This document shows positions 36,526 through 46,800 of a stretch of DNA of 64,000 nucleotides, one piece after another (positions within the stretch are counted from its first letter, which is position 1; each line of letters starts with the position of its first letter). A program made the translations under genes and the position numbers. The notes beneath the pieces are model-generated. The model worked only from the letters and a program-made list of their open reading frames with translations. It had not been told where the DNA came from and ran no database searches. This DNA is from Zunongwangia mangrovi (lineage in GTDB: Bacteria; Bacteroidota; Bacteroidia; Flavobacteriales; Flavobacteriaceae), in contig NZ_FOKV01000003.1 of NCBI RefSeq assembly GCF_900112105.1, positions 417,285-481,284 of the forward strand, read 5' to 3'.

Positions 36526-37098
36526 TTAGCTATCAAATTTTTGAAGTTCGATTACTTCACCGCTATCCATATCGTTTAATTTTTCATTTCCAATGCGTAC
36601 GCGAACCAAACGAAGTGTTGGGAAACCAACAGCCGCCGTCATTTTTTTTACCTGACGGAATTTCCCTTCAGTAAGTGTGATCGATACCCAACTTGTTGGG
36701 CCGTGGCGCTCGTCCCTAATCTTTTTTGCCCGTTCAGGGAAAACAGGTCGGTTTTCTAATTTAAAAGCTTTACAGGGCAGCGTTTGATATTTTGAGCCGT
36801 TAATACTTATCTCTACGCCATTTTTTAATAGCGCTACAGCTTCTTCAGTAATATCACCGTCAACCTGAGCATAGTATTCTTTTTCTACGCCAGTTCCGGT
36901 AATTCTGGCGCTTTCTTTTCCATCTGTGGTTAAAAATAAAAGTCCTTCAGAATCCTGATCTAATCGTCCTACGGCCATAGTTTCTTCAGGGAAATCACCC
37001 AGTTCTCCCAATAATTTTTTCTTTTTTCGTGGAATCTCATTTGTGATAAACTGACTCAGATAACCGTAAGGTTTGTAGATTTTAAAGTAGCGATGCAT
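36526..37098 (-). CDS. rluE: 23S rRNA pseudouridine synthase, RluE-like
   Basis: A 190-residue RsuA/RluE-family enzyme. The catalytic aspartate lies in GRLDQDSEGLLFLTTDG, the family motif II. The RQVKKM motif in EGKFRQVKKMTAAVG follows in the C-terminal part. There is no S4 RNA-binding domain, as in RluE, which modifies U2457 of 23S rRNA in E. coli. The exact target is inferred from this short architecture. The gene stands alone, downstream of a REP-like repeat. Confidence 0.88.
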   Translation of the reverse strand: MHRYFKIYKPYGYLSQFITNEIPRKKKKLLGELGDFPEETMAVGRLDQDSEGLLFLTTDGKESARITGTGVEKEYYAQVDGDITEEAVALLKNGVEISINGSKYQTLPCKAFKLENRPVFPERAKKIRDERHGPTSWVSITLTEGKFRQVKKMTAAVGFPTLRLVRVRIGNEKLNDMDSGEVIELQKFDS

Positions 37099-37150
37099 AG
37101 AAAAAATTGTTCAGCAAAAATAGAAAAATAAGAATAATGGAATAAAAGCT

Positions 37151-37242
37151 TTTCATTGGCACCGCCAAAGGGAATGATACCCCAAGACTGGCCTCGAAAT
37201 TAAAGATTATTTCCAACAAATGCCTTGTGGGCTTGCCTCTAG
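37151..37242. repeat. REP-like dispersed repeat, copy B
   Basis: Begins TTTCATTGGCACCGCCAAAG and ends with CCTTGTGGGCTTGCCTCTAG. It aligns block for block with copy A (13856-13949), including the GGCCTCGAAATT core and the second GTGGGCTTGCC arm. It lies between the M3 peptidase terminator and the rluE start. Confidence 0.75.
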
Positions 37243-37259
37243 GTTTTTAACTAAACAAA

Positions 37260-37287
37260 AAAGCCATTCTGTTTAAAGAATGGCTTT
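37260..37287 (-). terminator. Terminator of the M3 peptidase gene
   Basis: AAAGCCATTCT (37260-37270) pairs with AGAATGGCTTT (37277-37287) around a 6-nt loop. On the minus strand it is followed by TTTTG, 59 bp after the peptidase stop codon. Confidence 0.85.
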
Positions 37288-37345
37288 CATTATACTTTTA
37301 AAATCACCGAAAATTATTGCTAAGATTCAACAAAATTAAGACCGA

Positions 37346-39493
37346 TTATTTTTTCGGAACAGGGAATCCGCGATCGCGCATTAACGCATCGATATTCGCA
37401 TTTCTGCCTCTAAATTTTTTGTAAGCTTCAGCAGGATCCATTGCATTTCTTGGTGCAAACAAGAATTTAACTAGTTTGTGCGCAGTTTCTTTATCGTAAA
37501 AACCACCTGGCGCTTCAGCAAAAGCTTCCGCAGCATCAGCGGTTAATACATCTGCCCATAAATAACCGTAATAACCTGCAGCATAACCTTCACTAGAGAA
37601 AACGTGGCCAAATTGAGTAGACCTGTGACGCATAGGGATTTGCTCTGGTAAACCAAGCTCATCCAGTTGTTGTTTTTCAAATTCCTGAACATCATTAATT
37701 TCTGAAGGATCTGTAGTATGATATTTCATGTCCATTAAAGCCGAAGCTAAAAATTCGGTTGTTCCAAATCCCTGATTAAAAGTAGCCGCTTTTTTGATCT
37801 TTTCCACTAATTCTTCTGGCATTGGTTCACCTGTTTCGTAATGACGTAAGAATTGATCGATCACGGCATCTGTAGATAACCAGCGCTCTAATAATTGGGA
37901 TTGGAATTCAGTATAATCTCTAACACCGCTATTGAGTTTTGGATATTCTATATCTGCAGAAAGGAAATGCAGCGCATGCCCAAATTCATGGAAAAAAGTT
38001 TCAGCATCATCCCAGCTTACTAGTGTTGGTTCTCCTTTTGCAGGTTTTACGAAATTTGAATTATTAGAAGCCAATACCGGTTTGCTTCCCGTTAATTCAT
38101 CTTTGCTTCTATAAGTCGTTGCCCAGGCACCAGAACGTTTCCCAGGACGAGCATAAGGATCTAAATACCAAAGGCCAATTACTTCTCCGCTTGTTTTATC
38201 GTTAACTTCGTAAACAGTCACATCTGGATGAAATACCGGAACATAACTAGTATCTACAGGCGTAAAATCGAAATTAAAAAGTTCGCCTGCAACGTAGAAT
38301 ATCGCCTTTTTAAGATTGCTTAATTGTAGATATTGTTTTACTTCTTCGCTATCCAGATCGTATTTTTCTTTTCGAACTTTTTCCATGTAGTAGCGATAAT
38401 CCCAGGCTTGGATTTCAATGTCTTTGCCTTCTTTATCGGCAAGTTGCTGCATGTCTTTAATTTCTTCTTCTACACGACCTAAGGCAGCAGGCCACACCGC
38501 TTCCATCAATTCCATCGCCTGTTTAGGCTCTTTTGCCATACGATCTTGCAAACGCCATTGTGCATAGTTGTCATAACCCAAAAGCGCTACACGCTCGTCA
38601 CGAAGCTTTAAAATTTCCTTGATTACCTGATTATTATCAAACTCATCTCCGTTATTTCCACGAGAATAATAGGTTCTCCATACTTTTTCTCGAAGCTCAC
38701 GTTCATCTGAATAAGTCAAAAAAGGATCCATCGAAGACCTGGTATTCGTAATCGCAAATTCTCCTTTGTGATCTCTTTCTTCAGCAGCGCTGGCGGCAGA
38801 TTTTATAAAACTTTCCGGTAGTCCGCTTAATTGAGTACTATCAATATAAGTCACATAGCCTTCTTCATCGGCCAAAACGTTATTAGAGAATTGCGTATAT
38901 AATTCAGATAATTCTTTATTAATTTCAGCATAACGTTTTTTGTCTTCTTCGGAAAGATTAGCGCCACCCATTTCAAAATCCTTGTAGATAAGATCGATGG
39001 TTCTTTGTTCAGCCGAGTCTAGCGGAGTTTCCTGAGATTGCTCGTAAACCGATTTGATTCTTTGAAAAAGCTTCTCGTTCTGTGAAATCTTAGAACTGTA
39101 TTCAGATATTTTTGGGGATAGTTCTCTCTGAATTTCTCTAAATTCTGGAGAAGAAAGGTTGCTGCTAAAAATTCCGTAGTACGTAAACGCACGATCTAGT
39201 GCTTCACCAGATTTTTCGAAAGGGATAATCGTATTTTCGAAAGTGGCAGCTTCAGGATTGTTAGCGATACTGTCTATTTCTTCAAGGTGTTGCTGCATCC
39301 CTTCTAAAATTGCGGGTTTCAGCATTTCAACTTTCATTTTATCAAAAGCCGGTACTCCCTGGTAAGGGCCAGTCCATTCAGCAATAATAACATTGTTTTC
39401 CATAACATCATCTTTATTTTGGGAGTCGTTTTTACAGGCCGCAAACAATACGATCGCTGCCATTCCCAAATGTTTTGTAAACTTTCTTTTCAT
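37346..39493 (-). CDS. dcp: M3-family metallopeptidase (Dcp-like) lipoprotein
   Basis: A 715-residue zinc peptidase of the oligopeptidase A / dipeptidyl carboxypeptidase family. An N-terminal lipoprotein signal has the lipobox FAAC (Cys20). The thimet-type zinc site is HEFGHALH in ETFFHEFGHALHF, with the downstream Glu in DYTEFQSQ. The YEVNDKTSGEVIGLWYLD segment and the C-terminal GYYGYLWADV motif are typical of Dcp. It degrades small peptides, here probably in the periplasm. Confidence 0.92.
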   Translation of the reverse strand: MKRKFTKHLGMAAIVLFAACKNDSQNKDDVMENNVIIAEWTGPYQGVPAFDKMKVEMLKPAILEGMQQHLEEIDSIANNPEAATFENTIIPFEKSGEALDRAFTYYGIFSSNLSSPEFREIQRELSPKISEYSSKISQNEKLFQRIKSVYEQSQETPLDSAEQRTIDLIYKDFEMGGANLSEEDKKRYAEINKELSELYTQFSNNVLADEEGYVTYIDSTQLSGLPESFIKSAASAAEERDHKGEFAITNTRSSMDPFLTYSDERELREKVWRTYYSRGNNGDEFDNNQVIKEILKLRDERVALLGYDNYAQWRLQDRMAKEPKQAMELMEAVWPAALGRVEEEIKDMQQLADKEGKDIEIQAWDYRYYMEKVRKEKYDLDSEEVKQYLQLSNLKKAIFYVAGELFNFDFTPVDTSYVPVFHPDVTVYEVNDKTSGEVIGLWYLDPYARPGKRSGAWATTYRSKDELTGSKPVLASNNSNFVKPAKGEPTLVSWDDAETFFHEFGHALHFLSADIEYPKLNSGVRDYTEFQSQLLERWLSTDAVIDQFLRHYETGEPMPEELVEKIKKAATFNQGFGTTEFLASALMDMKYHTTDPSEINDVQEFEKQQLDELGLPEQIPMRHRSTQFGHVFSSEGYAAGYYGYLWADVLTADAAEAFAEAPGGFYDKETAHKLVKFLFAPRNAMDPAEAYKKFRGRNANIDALMRDRGFPVPKK

Positions 39494-39672
39494 GCGTTTT
39501 GAGAGTGTTGAGGTTTTAAGGCCTGAATATACAAAGACTGTAAATTCTGAAGAATGAACTGATAAAAAAGCTTGAAAAATTTATCGATTCTGAATGTAAA
39601 ATAATTCTATATTTATCGCCGATTTCAGCAAATTATTATTAATAAAAAAGTTAATCACATAAATCAATCAAA

Positions 39673-40329
39673 ATGAATATCAGGAATTTATTTTTTATCG
39701 TTTTATTTTTTTCAGTATTTAAAATTACTGCCCAAGATCACCAGTTTGGAGTAAAAGCAGGTGGGAATTTAGCGAAATTTACCGACGCATCTGGTAACGA
39801 TTATCGTTTTAGAAATCGAGGAGATTTTAAATTTAAGCCAGGATTTTATGCGGGAGCGTTCTATGCATTTAGGTCTGGAAATTACCAATTTCAGCCAGAG
39901 GTTTTATTTGGATTACAGGGAAGTAAAGTGGTAAAAGATGATTTAAGTGTTCCTGCTTTCGACTATTATGGCAATCCCATTTCATCTTCAACTTACGAGT
40001 ATAAATATAGCATTCACGAGTTAAGCATTTTAGTGCCCTTAATGTCTCGGTTTTATGTAACAAACGGACTGTTTTTTGAAGCAGGACCACAGTTTGCTTT
40101 TATTGTAGATCGCAATTTACAATCTGATTACCAGGTGATCGAAGGCGAGAGTGATAATTTTATTATGCGCGACGGAGATTCTTTTGATGCCGGATTAAAT
40201 CTGGGTGTGGCACATCATATAAACAAGACGATATTAGTGAATTTTCGCACTTATTTTGGAGCAATAAAAAGAGAGAATGAGATTAGAGGTATCGTTTTAA
40301 ATTTAGGCGTAGAATATCGAATTTGGTAA
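39673..40329 (+). CDS. Outer-membrane beta-barrel protein (PorT-like)
   Basis: A 218-residue exported barrel. The signal peptide ends near KITAQD. The mature sequence starts FGVKAGGNLAKF, the usual opening of the Bacteroidetes porin-like outer-membrane beta-barrel family, and ends in the aromatic strand GVEYRIW. It is monocistronic with a 179-bp leader, and its stop lies 3 bp from the convergent CDF gene. Function is not defined for such barrels. Confidence 0.8.
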   Translation: MNIRNLFFIVLFFSVFKITAQDHQFGVKAGGNLAKFTDASGNDYRFRNRGDFKFKPGFYAGAFYAFRSGNYQFQPEVLFGLQGSKVVKDDLSVPAFDYYGNPISSSTYEYKYSIHELSILVPLMSRFYVTNGLFFEAGPQFAFIVDRNLQSDYQVIEGESDNFIMRDGDSFDAGLNLGVAHHINKTILVNFRTYFGAIKRENEIRGIVLNLGVEYRIW

Positions 40330-40332
40330 ATT

Positions 40333-41274
40333 TTAATGAGAATGTTTATGATGATCATGACTATGGTCTTCATCATGCTCATACTCTTCGCTGGTAAGCA
40401 GTTCACAGCTTTCATTATCTAATTCGGTTTCGATGGTGTAATGATCAAAATGATATGCTTTTAAAACCTCTTTTATCTGTTTTTTTACCTCGAGTAATTC
40501 GTTAAATTCAGTAATATTCTTCAGTTTTATATGGGAGGTGAAAACGTGATGCTCTCCTTCCAAAGACCAGATATGCATATGGTGTAACGAGTCGATATTG
40601 TTGATTTTTAGGATGTCTTTTTTAATTTTTTCGGGCTTAATTTCTTTAGGAACTCCCTGTAGAAAAATGTAAAGTGTCTCCTTAAGCCTAAGTATTACAT
40701 TGTAAAGAATATACAGCGTAATTAACAGCGATAGGGCAGGATCTAAATATTGATTATCTGTAAAATTTAGTACGATTGCAACGATTAATACCGCTACCCA
40801 ACCTAAAACATCTTCAAGTAAATGCCAGGAAACCGCTTTTTCATTGAGACTGGTGCCGCCACTTAGTTTCCAGGCGGCAAAACCGTTAACTAAAACACCT
40901 ACAATGGCAAACACGATCATTCCTTGTGCATCTGAAGGTTGTGGATCAAAAAGTCTTTCAATAGCTTCAGAAATAACGTAAACAGATCCAGCAATCAACA
41001 CAATGCTATTGATTAAAGCTCCCAGTAACGAAAATCGCTTATAGCCAAAGCTGTATTTTTCGTCTGCTCCTTTTTTAGACTTTTTATCCAGATACCAGGC
41101 TGTTCCCAAAGAAAGGCTATCGCCAAGGTCGTGAACCGCATCAGACATGATGGCGATACTGTTTACGTAAATTCCGCCGAAAAATTCTAAAATTGTAAAT
41201 CCTAAGTTTAGGAAAAACGCGAGCTTCAGGTTTTTACCCGATTGATTATGGTGGTGATGGTGGTGGTGTGACAT
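40333..41274 (-). CDS. Cation diffusion facilitator, zinc efflux type
   Basis: A 313-residue CDF transporter exporting Zn2+ or related divalent metals in exchange for protons. ATG 41274 is chosen, which gives MSHHHHHHH; the GTG at 41289 adds five residues. Six transmembrane helices include the metal site SDAVHDLGDSL in helix 2 and HLLEDVLGWV in helix 5. The cytoplasmic domain has the HHMHIWSLEGEHHVF motif. Both ends are His-rich (N-terminal run of seven, C-terminal HSHDHHKHSH), suiting metal capture. It is convergent with the barrel gene. Confidence 0.92.
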   Translation of the reverse strand: MSHHHHHHHNQSGKNLKLAFFLNLGFTILEFFGGIYVNSIAIMSDAVHDLGDSLSLGTAWYLDKKSKKGADEKYSFGYKRFSLLGALINSIVLIAGSVYVISEAIERLFDPQPSDAQGMIVFAIVGVLVNGFAAWKLSGGTSLNEKAVSWHLLEDVLGWVAVLIVAIVLNFTDNQYLDPALSLLITLYILYNVILRLKETLYIFLQGVPKEIKPEKIKKDILKINNIDSLHHMHIWSLEGEHHVFTSHIKLKNITEFNELLEVKKQIKEVLKAYHFDHYTIETELDNESCELLTSEEYEHDEDHSHDHHKHSH

Positions 41275-41444
41275 GGTGTAAAAGTACACCGGGACTTATG
41301 CAATCCCAGTGCAAATCTAATCGGTAACCGAGATTAATTATTTTTGTTTCGCTCCTGTAGCTAGCAGAATCGAGATAAGAACTAAATAATATCAGTTTTC
41401 AATTAATACCTCAACATTCTTCTTTAGGTAATTATTTTAAGAAT

Positions 41445-42302
41445 TTAAGATAGTTTCTTAATAATAGCAATTACGTCCTCAGCACCAAGTTCAGCTTCAG
41501 CATTACTAAATGTCTGGTAGGCTGCATTTCCAACAGGTTGATTAAATCCGCTGTTTTGCGCCAGGCGTAGATCTTTGGTAAGATGTTCTAAAGTGAAGGC
41601 TGCATTATAATTTTCGTTTATGGCCGCCTCTCCCTTAATTTTACCAAAAGTACTTCCTAAAGCGCTATTATTAAGAATTTCCATAAGGTCTTCAGTTTTC
41701 ACATTTTTCTTACGTGAAAATTTAATGATCTCTGCCAATCCCAAAGTTAAAATCCCTAAATACGTATTTACAGCTAGTTTAGCCGAATTTCCCACACCGT
41801 TCTTACCAACCAAAATAGCTTTTTTGGAATAGGCTTCTAGAACTGGTTTCACCCTTTCGAATATAGATTGCTCGCCACCAACAATACTTACCAGTGTTAC
41901 ATCTTCAGCTTGTTTTACGCTTCCCGATACTGGTGCGTCGAGATAATTACTGCTTTTTTCAATTAATTCTTTGGAAAGTGATACGCTTAATTCTGGCGAG
42001 ATCGTACTGGCATTTATAAAGATCTTATTTTTTACTTCCGCAGAAAAAATTCCGTTTTCCTGATTGAAGATTTCACTTACAGCATCATCATTAGAAACCA
42101 TGATGAAGATAATATCTGTTTTTTCTACCAGTTCTTTAGCGGTCTTTGCAGATGTAGCTCCTTCGGATTGTAAAGCTTTTATTTTTTCCTGAGAGCGATT
42201 ATAAACTCTTAAAGGATATCCTGCTTTTAAAATTTGTTTAGACATGGGATTCCCCATTTTTCCTAAACCTATCCAGCCTATTTTAAATTTTTCTGAAGTC
42301 AT
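41445..42302 (-). CDS. NAD(P)-dependent beta-hydroxyacid dehydrogenase
   Basis: A 285-residue member of the 3-hydroxyisobutyrate/6-phosphogluconate dehydrogenase superfamily. The cofactor loop is IGLGKMGNPM (residues 11-20), the substrate loop DAPVSGSV, and the catalytic lysine lies in GNSAKLAVN. Substrate may be a beta-hydroxyacid or glyoxylate/succinic semialdehyde; the sequence does not decide. It is 10 bp downstream of the FNT gene on the same strand, so the two form an operon, with FNT first. Confidence 0.88.
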   Translation of the reverse strand: MTSEKFKIGWIGLGKMGNPMSKQILKAGYPLRVYNRSQEKIKALQSEGATSAKTAKELVEKTDIIFIMVSNDDAVSEIFNQENGIFSAEVKNKIFINASTISPELSVSLSKELIEKSSNYLDAPVSGSVKQAEDVTLVSIVGGEQSIFERVKPVLEAYSKKAILVGKNGVGNSAKLAVNTYLGILTLGLAEIIKFSRKKNVKTEDLMEILNNSALGSTFGKIKGEAAINENYNAAFTLEHLTKDLRLAQNSGFNQPVGNAAYQTFSNAEAELGAEDVIAIIKKLS

Positions 42303-42312
42303 TTTAGATCAA

Positions 42313-43254
42313 CTAATAATTTCTACGTTCCATATCAATATTGTAAACAAAAGCCCTGTATTTTAAAAGTGCTACAAATACTCCGCCTCCAATAGAGTTA
42401 CCAAGCAAAGCAAAACTTTGGAATTTTACATAGTCGTATAATTCGATTTTTGTTGAAGCAATCATACCGGCAAAGACTTCTACGCTACCAATTATACTGT
42501 GGTGTAATCCTGTAAACGCCATAGTTGCAGTTATGATATAGATCACAAAGATCCTACTCATCGTATCTCTAGAGGAAGTAATTAACCAAGAAAGAAGTCC
42601 CATAAGCCAGCCTGCTAAAATTGCACTAATAAAGATCACGATTCCGTTATAATCGGTTACGTGCTCTGCAATTTTTTCGATCGCTGTATGTTCAAAAATA
42701 TTGAGTTTTGGGCCTATCCATATTAAAATAAAAGCCATGATATAGCCGCCCAAAAGATTTCCTGCAATTACAAGCCCCCAGATTTTGAGTAAGCTACGCA
42801 CACTTCTTTTGTTATTTAAAACTGGAAGGGTTAGGAGTGAGGTTTGTTCTGTAAACAAAATAGACTGTCCTAAAATTACCAAGATAAACCCAACAGGATA
42901 AACAAAAGCCATTATCTTAAAGAGACTTTCTTCTGGAAAGCTATCGCTAAAAAAAGAAAATACGGTACACAAAAGAAGGTAGCTAAAACCAATTTCTAAT
43001 CCGGCAGTGATGGAACTCAATAAAATACTACGTGGATTACGATCGTAGGTTTCCTGGCCTTCGATGATCTGTTGTTTTAAAATTTCACCATGAGATTTGG
43101 TGCTATCGCCAGAAACCGAGGTTGAATCTTTTAGTTCTTTATCGATACTTTCCTGCTTTTTCTGCTCTTCTTTTTCTTCCTGTTCTTTTTTCTCTTGCTT
43201 CTCCTGGTTCTTCTTTTTCTGTTCCAGATCTTTTTCTTCTTCTTCTTTTTTCAT
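42313..43254 (-). CDS. Formate/nitrite transporter family channel with charged N-terminus
   Basis: A 313-residue membrane protein. Residues 1-75 are almost entirely Lys, Glu and Gln, a long charged coiled coil not usual in FNT proteins. About six transmembrane helices follow with the FNT-like segments GNLLGGYIMAF, SWLITSSRDTMS, FTGLHHSIIGSVE and LGNSIGGGVF. FNT channels pass formate, nitrite or hydrosulfide. YfdC-like members with unknown cargo also fit. It precedes the dehydrogenase in a two-gene unit. Confidence 0.85.
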   Translation of the reverse strand: MKKEEEEKDLEQKKKNQEKQEKKEQEEKEEQKKQESIDKELKDSTSVSGDSTKSHGEILKQQIIEGQETYDRNPRSILLSSITAGLEIGFSYLLLCTVFSFFSDSFPEESLFKIMAFVYPVGFILVILGQSILFTEQTSLLTLPVLNNKRSVRSLLKIWGLVIAGNLLGGYIMAFILIWIGPKLNIFEHTAIEKIAEHVTDYNGIVIFISAILAGWLMGLLSWLITSSRDTMSRIFVIYIITATMAFTGLHHSIIGSVEVFAGMIASTKIELYDYVKFQSFALLGNSIGGGVFVALLKYRAFVYNIDMERRNY

Positions 43255-43422
43255 TTTTTAATTTTAGCGCTAAGTTATTTTCAAACTGAATTGGCCGCTT
43301 TTAAAACTAAATTAAGCCATTCTTCCTATAAATGGCAGTGACTGGTGAGACTTAAGGATATATTTAACACCTTAATATAAAGAAACTATAATTAAAGTTT
43401 GAAGAATATAATTTTTCGAAGC

Positions 43423-43480
43423 ATTTCATTGGCAACAACACCCAGGGATATAACCCCGAGACTTGCCATGCGGATGTTTA
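43423..43480. repeat. REP-like dispersed repeat, copy C (short)
   Basis: TTTCATTGGCAACAACACCC followed by GATATAACCCCGAGACTTGCC keeps the first half of copies A and B but lacks the second arm. It lies in the 586-bp gap 43255-43840 between the FNT and the hybrid-kinase genes. The rest of that gap shows no ORF or clear promoter element. Confidence 0.6.
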
Positions 43481-43840
43481 CTTCAAATATTTGTTTTAGA
43501 GTAGTATTAATTCCTACAATTTCAAATTTATATTCTTATTCTATGTAAATAAAATCTTACTTTTTTATTGAGGCAATTCATAAAAATCTAAAGTAAAATG
43601 AATTCGACTGTTTTTGTATTAATACTATTTTCTGGCGCTTAAGCTAGTCATACTTTTCGGTTTAAAGAAAAGCTGAGCAACTTCAATTTAACGTTATACT
43701 ATATTTTAAGCTGAAAATTAATATTTTGCAATGCTGATCGATTTTAATGTTCAAAAACGAATATTATTGTAAATTACATCAGATATAATTTATATTTATC
43801 AGGTTGAAAGTCTTATTGGGTTAATTCACGACAAATTTTT

Positions 43841-46800
43841 ATGGCATTACATTTTAAGGATCTACATGCAGAGTTTAAAAATTTAATTGCAGAAAACGCT
43901 AATCTTATATCCTGGTTTGGGGAGCATATCTTTGAATGTATATGGTTTGTCGATATTGCCGAAGAAGCCTTTTGGGGTAATTTCGAAAAAGTTTCCGGGA
44001 ATAAAAAAATACTTGATTTTGAGCATTTAAGTGAATTACATAACGAGGAGGTTAGTTTTCTTCAGTTTACTCAGGATTTTATAGTTTCAAAAGAAAAAGA
44101 TAAACATATCGATTTCTACAGTCCAGATATCGAAGCTAAAAAGTGGAGATTTCATTTTAAAAAAATGCGTTGTGGAGCCTGCGGAGAAAAAGATTATGTG
44201 TTTATTCTTCAGCAATATATTCCTTTTAAAGAAAAGTACTTAAGTCTGCATGACGAAAATAGTTACCTAAAAAAATTAAATGAAGTTTTTGATAAAACCA
44301 ACGAAATAGCATCTGTTGGTGGCTGGATGGTAGATATTGTAAATAGTAAAGTGCTTTGGACCAAGGTCACTAAAGCTATTCATGAAGTTGATGATGATTA
44401 TGAACCAAACGTACCAGATGGTATAAATTTCTATTTGGAAGGCGAAAATAGAGAAAGGATTACCAGAATTTTCACCAAAGCTGTAGAAGAAGGCTCTTCT
44501 TTTATGGACGATTTTGAAATTTTATCTGCCAAGGGAAATAAAAAATGGGTTAAAGTATTTGGAAATGCTGAAACTGAAGACGGAAAAACGGTGCGGGTTT
44601 ATGGTGCTTTTCAAGACATTACAGAGCAAAAACTTCAGGATTTTCAATTGCAGACCACTCAGTCTAGATTTCAGGGCATTTTTGATACTTCGCCGTTAGG
44701 AATAATTCTGGTTGAACCTGTAACGAATAAGGTTTTTCATGCCAATAAAGCGGCAATCGATCTTTTTGGTTATAACGATTCGTCTTTAGAGGATATCTAT
44801 AAACTTTCTTTAAAGGACGTTATACATGAAGATGATCTGGAAATGGCGGCCACAAAGAGAAAAAAACTAATAGAAGGCGATTTCGATAGTTATAGGATCG
44901 AACGTAGATTTCACAAAAAAGATGGAACGATTATTTGGGTTCAGTCTTTTACTTCCTTGCTTCGAAACGAAGATGGTACTCCAAAATTGATCATCACACA
45001 GGTTGAAGATATTACAGCCCGTAGAGCACTAGAAGCCGAATCCTATAAAAATGCGAGTCAGTTTAAAAGCGCTTTCGACTATTCGCCAAACGGAATGGCT
45101 CTGGTTTCTCTCAATGGCCAATGGATCAATGTAAACAGAAATCTTAGTAAAATGATAGGTTACACTAATGACGAGCTTATGCAAATGTCATTTATGGATG
45201 TAACTTATTCAGAAGATCTTGATAAAGATCTAAGCCTATTAAATAAACTCCTTGCGGGAGAAATCGATACCTACAGTATGGAGAAGCGATATATCCATAA
45301 AGAAGGATATCTTTTATGGGGATTATTAACCGTTTCTCTATTGAAGGACGAGAGTGGTAAACCAATCTATTTCATCTCACAAATAAATGATATTACGGCG
45401 GCCAAAGAAGCGCAGGAGAATATAAATAAAGGTTTTAGAGAACTTCAAAATCTAATGGAAGCTACCACGCAGGTTTCTATTATAGAAAGTGATCTAAATG
45501 GTGTAATTAAGAAGTTTAATAGGGGTGCTGAAAATTTCTTTGGTTATAAAGCTAAAGATGTAATCGATAAGGAAAAAGTTTTTATCCTACATGATCAGGA
45601 AGAGATAAAGCAAAGAGAAATAGAGCTAAGTGAAAGATACGGTAGAGAAATTAAGGGTTTTGATGTTTTTACAACAGGGCCTAAGGTTAAGGAGTATGAA
45701 TCTTTAGAGTGGACCTATATTCGTAAAAATGGAGAGCGTTTTCCTGTACAACTGGTTGTAACCGCTATTAAAAATGCCCAAAATGAGATCACAGGGTACG
45801 TTGGTGTGGCTACAGATATTTCGCAGCTAAAAGCAATTCAGGAAGAATTAAAACAAAGTGAGCAACGCTGGCAATTTGCGCTAGAAGGTTCTGGTGATGG
45901 TATTTGGGATTGGTTTATTGATTCTAATACTCAGTTTTTATCCAAGAGAGCTAAAGAAATGCTTGGTTTTGATGAAAGTGATGAGCTTAGCGATGTAGAA
46001 GAATGGGATCAACGAATACATCCAAACGATAGAGAAAAATCTGAAAAAGCTTTAGAAGATTATTTCAATGGAAATGTATCTGTATACCATATCGAAAAAA
46101 GAATTAAATGTAAAGACGGCGAATATAAGTGGATCTTAGATCGAGGAAAGGTAACCGACTGGACCGAAGATAAAAAGCCACTTAGAATGATTGGTACTCA
46201 AAGTGATATTACCGATAGAAAAATAGCAGAACGTAAGATCAAACAAAATGAAGCCAGGTTTAGATCATTATACGAGCTTTCTCCTATTGGGATAGGTTTA
46301 ATAGATGTAGAGAATGGTACCTTTGTAGAAGCCAATCAATCCCTAATTGCATCTTCTGGCTATACTAAGGAAGAATTTACCGGAATGTCTTACAGAAAAA
46401 TTACTCCAAAAGAATTTATCCCACTTGCTCAGGATCGATTTGGGAAAGTAGTTTTAAACGGTAAAGTTGAACCTTTCGAAAAGAATTTCATTAAGAAAGA
46501 TGGTACAATTTATCCAGCATTGGTAAATGGCGCGAAAATAAAAGATTCTAATGGGCGAGATATTATTTTAGCAACCATTCAGGATATTACCAAAAGAAAA
46601 GATATGGAAAATTCGCTGGTAGAAGCCAAGCTAAAAGCTGAGGCCGCGAGTAAATCTAAATCTGAATTTTTGGCGAATATGAGTCACGAAATTAGAACAC
46701 CGCTTAATGGTGTGATAGGTTTTACAGATCTTTTGATGAAAACCGAATTAAATGCGAGCCAGAAACAATACATGGAAACGGTTTATAATTCGGCCAATAC

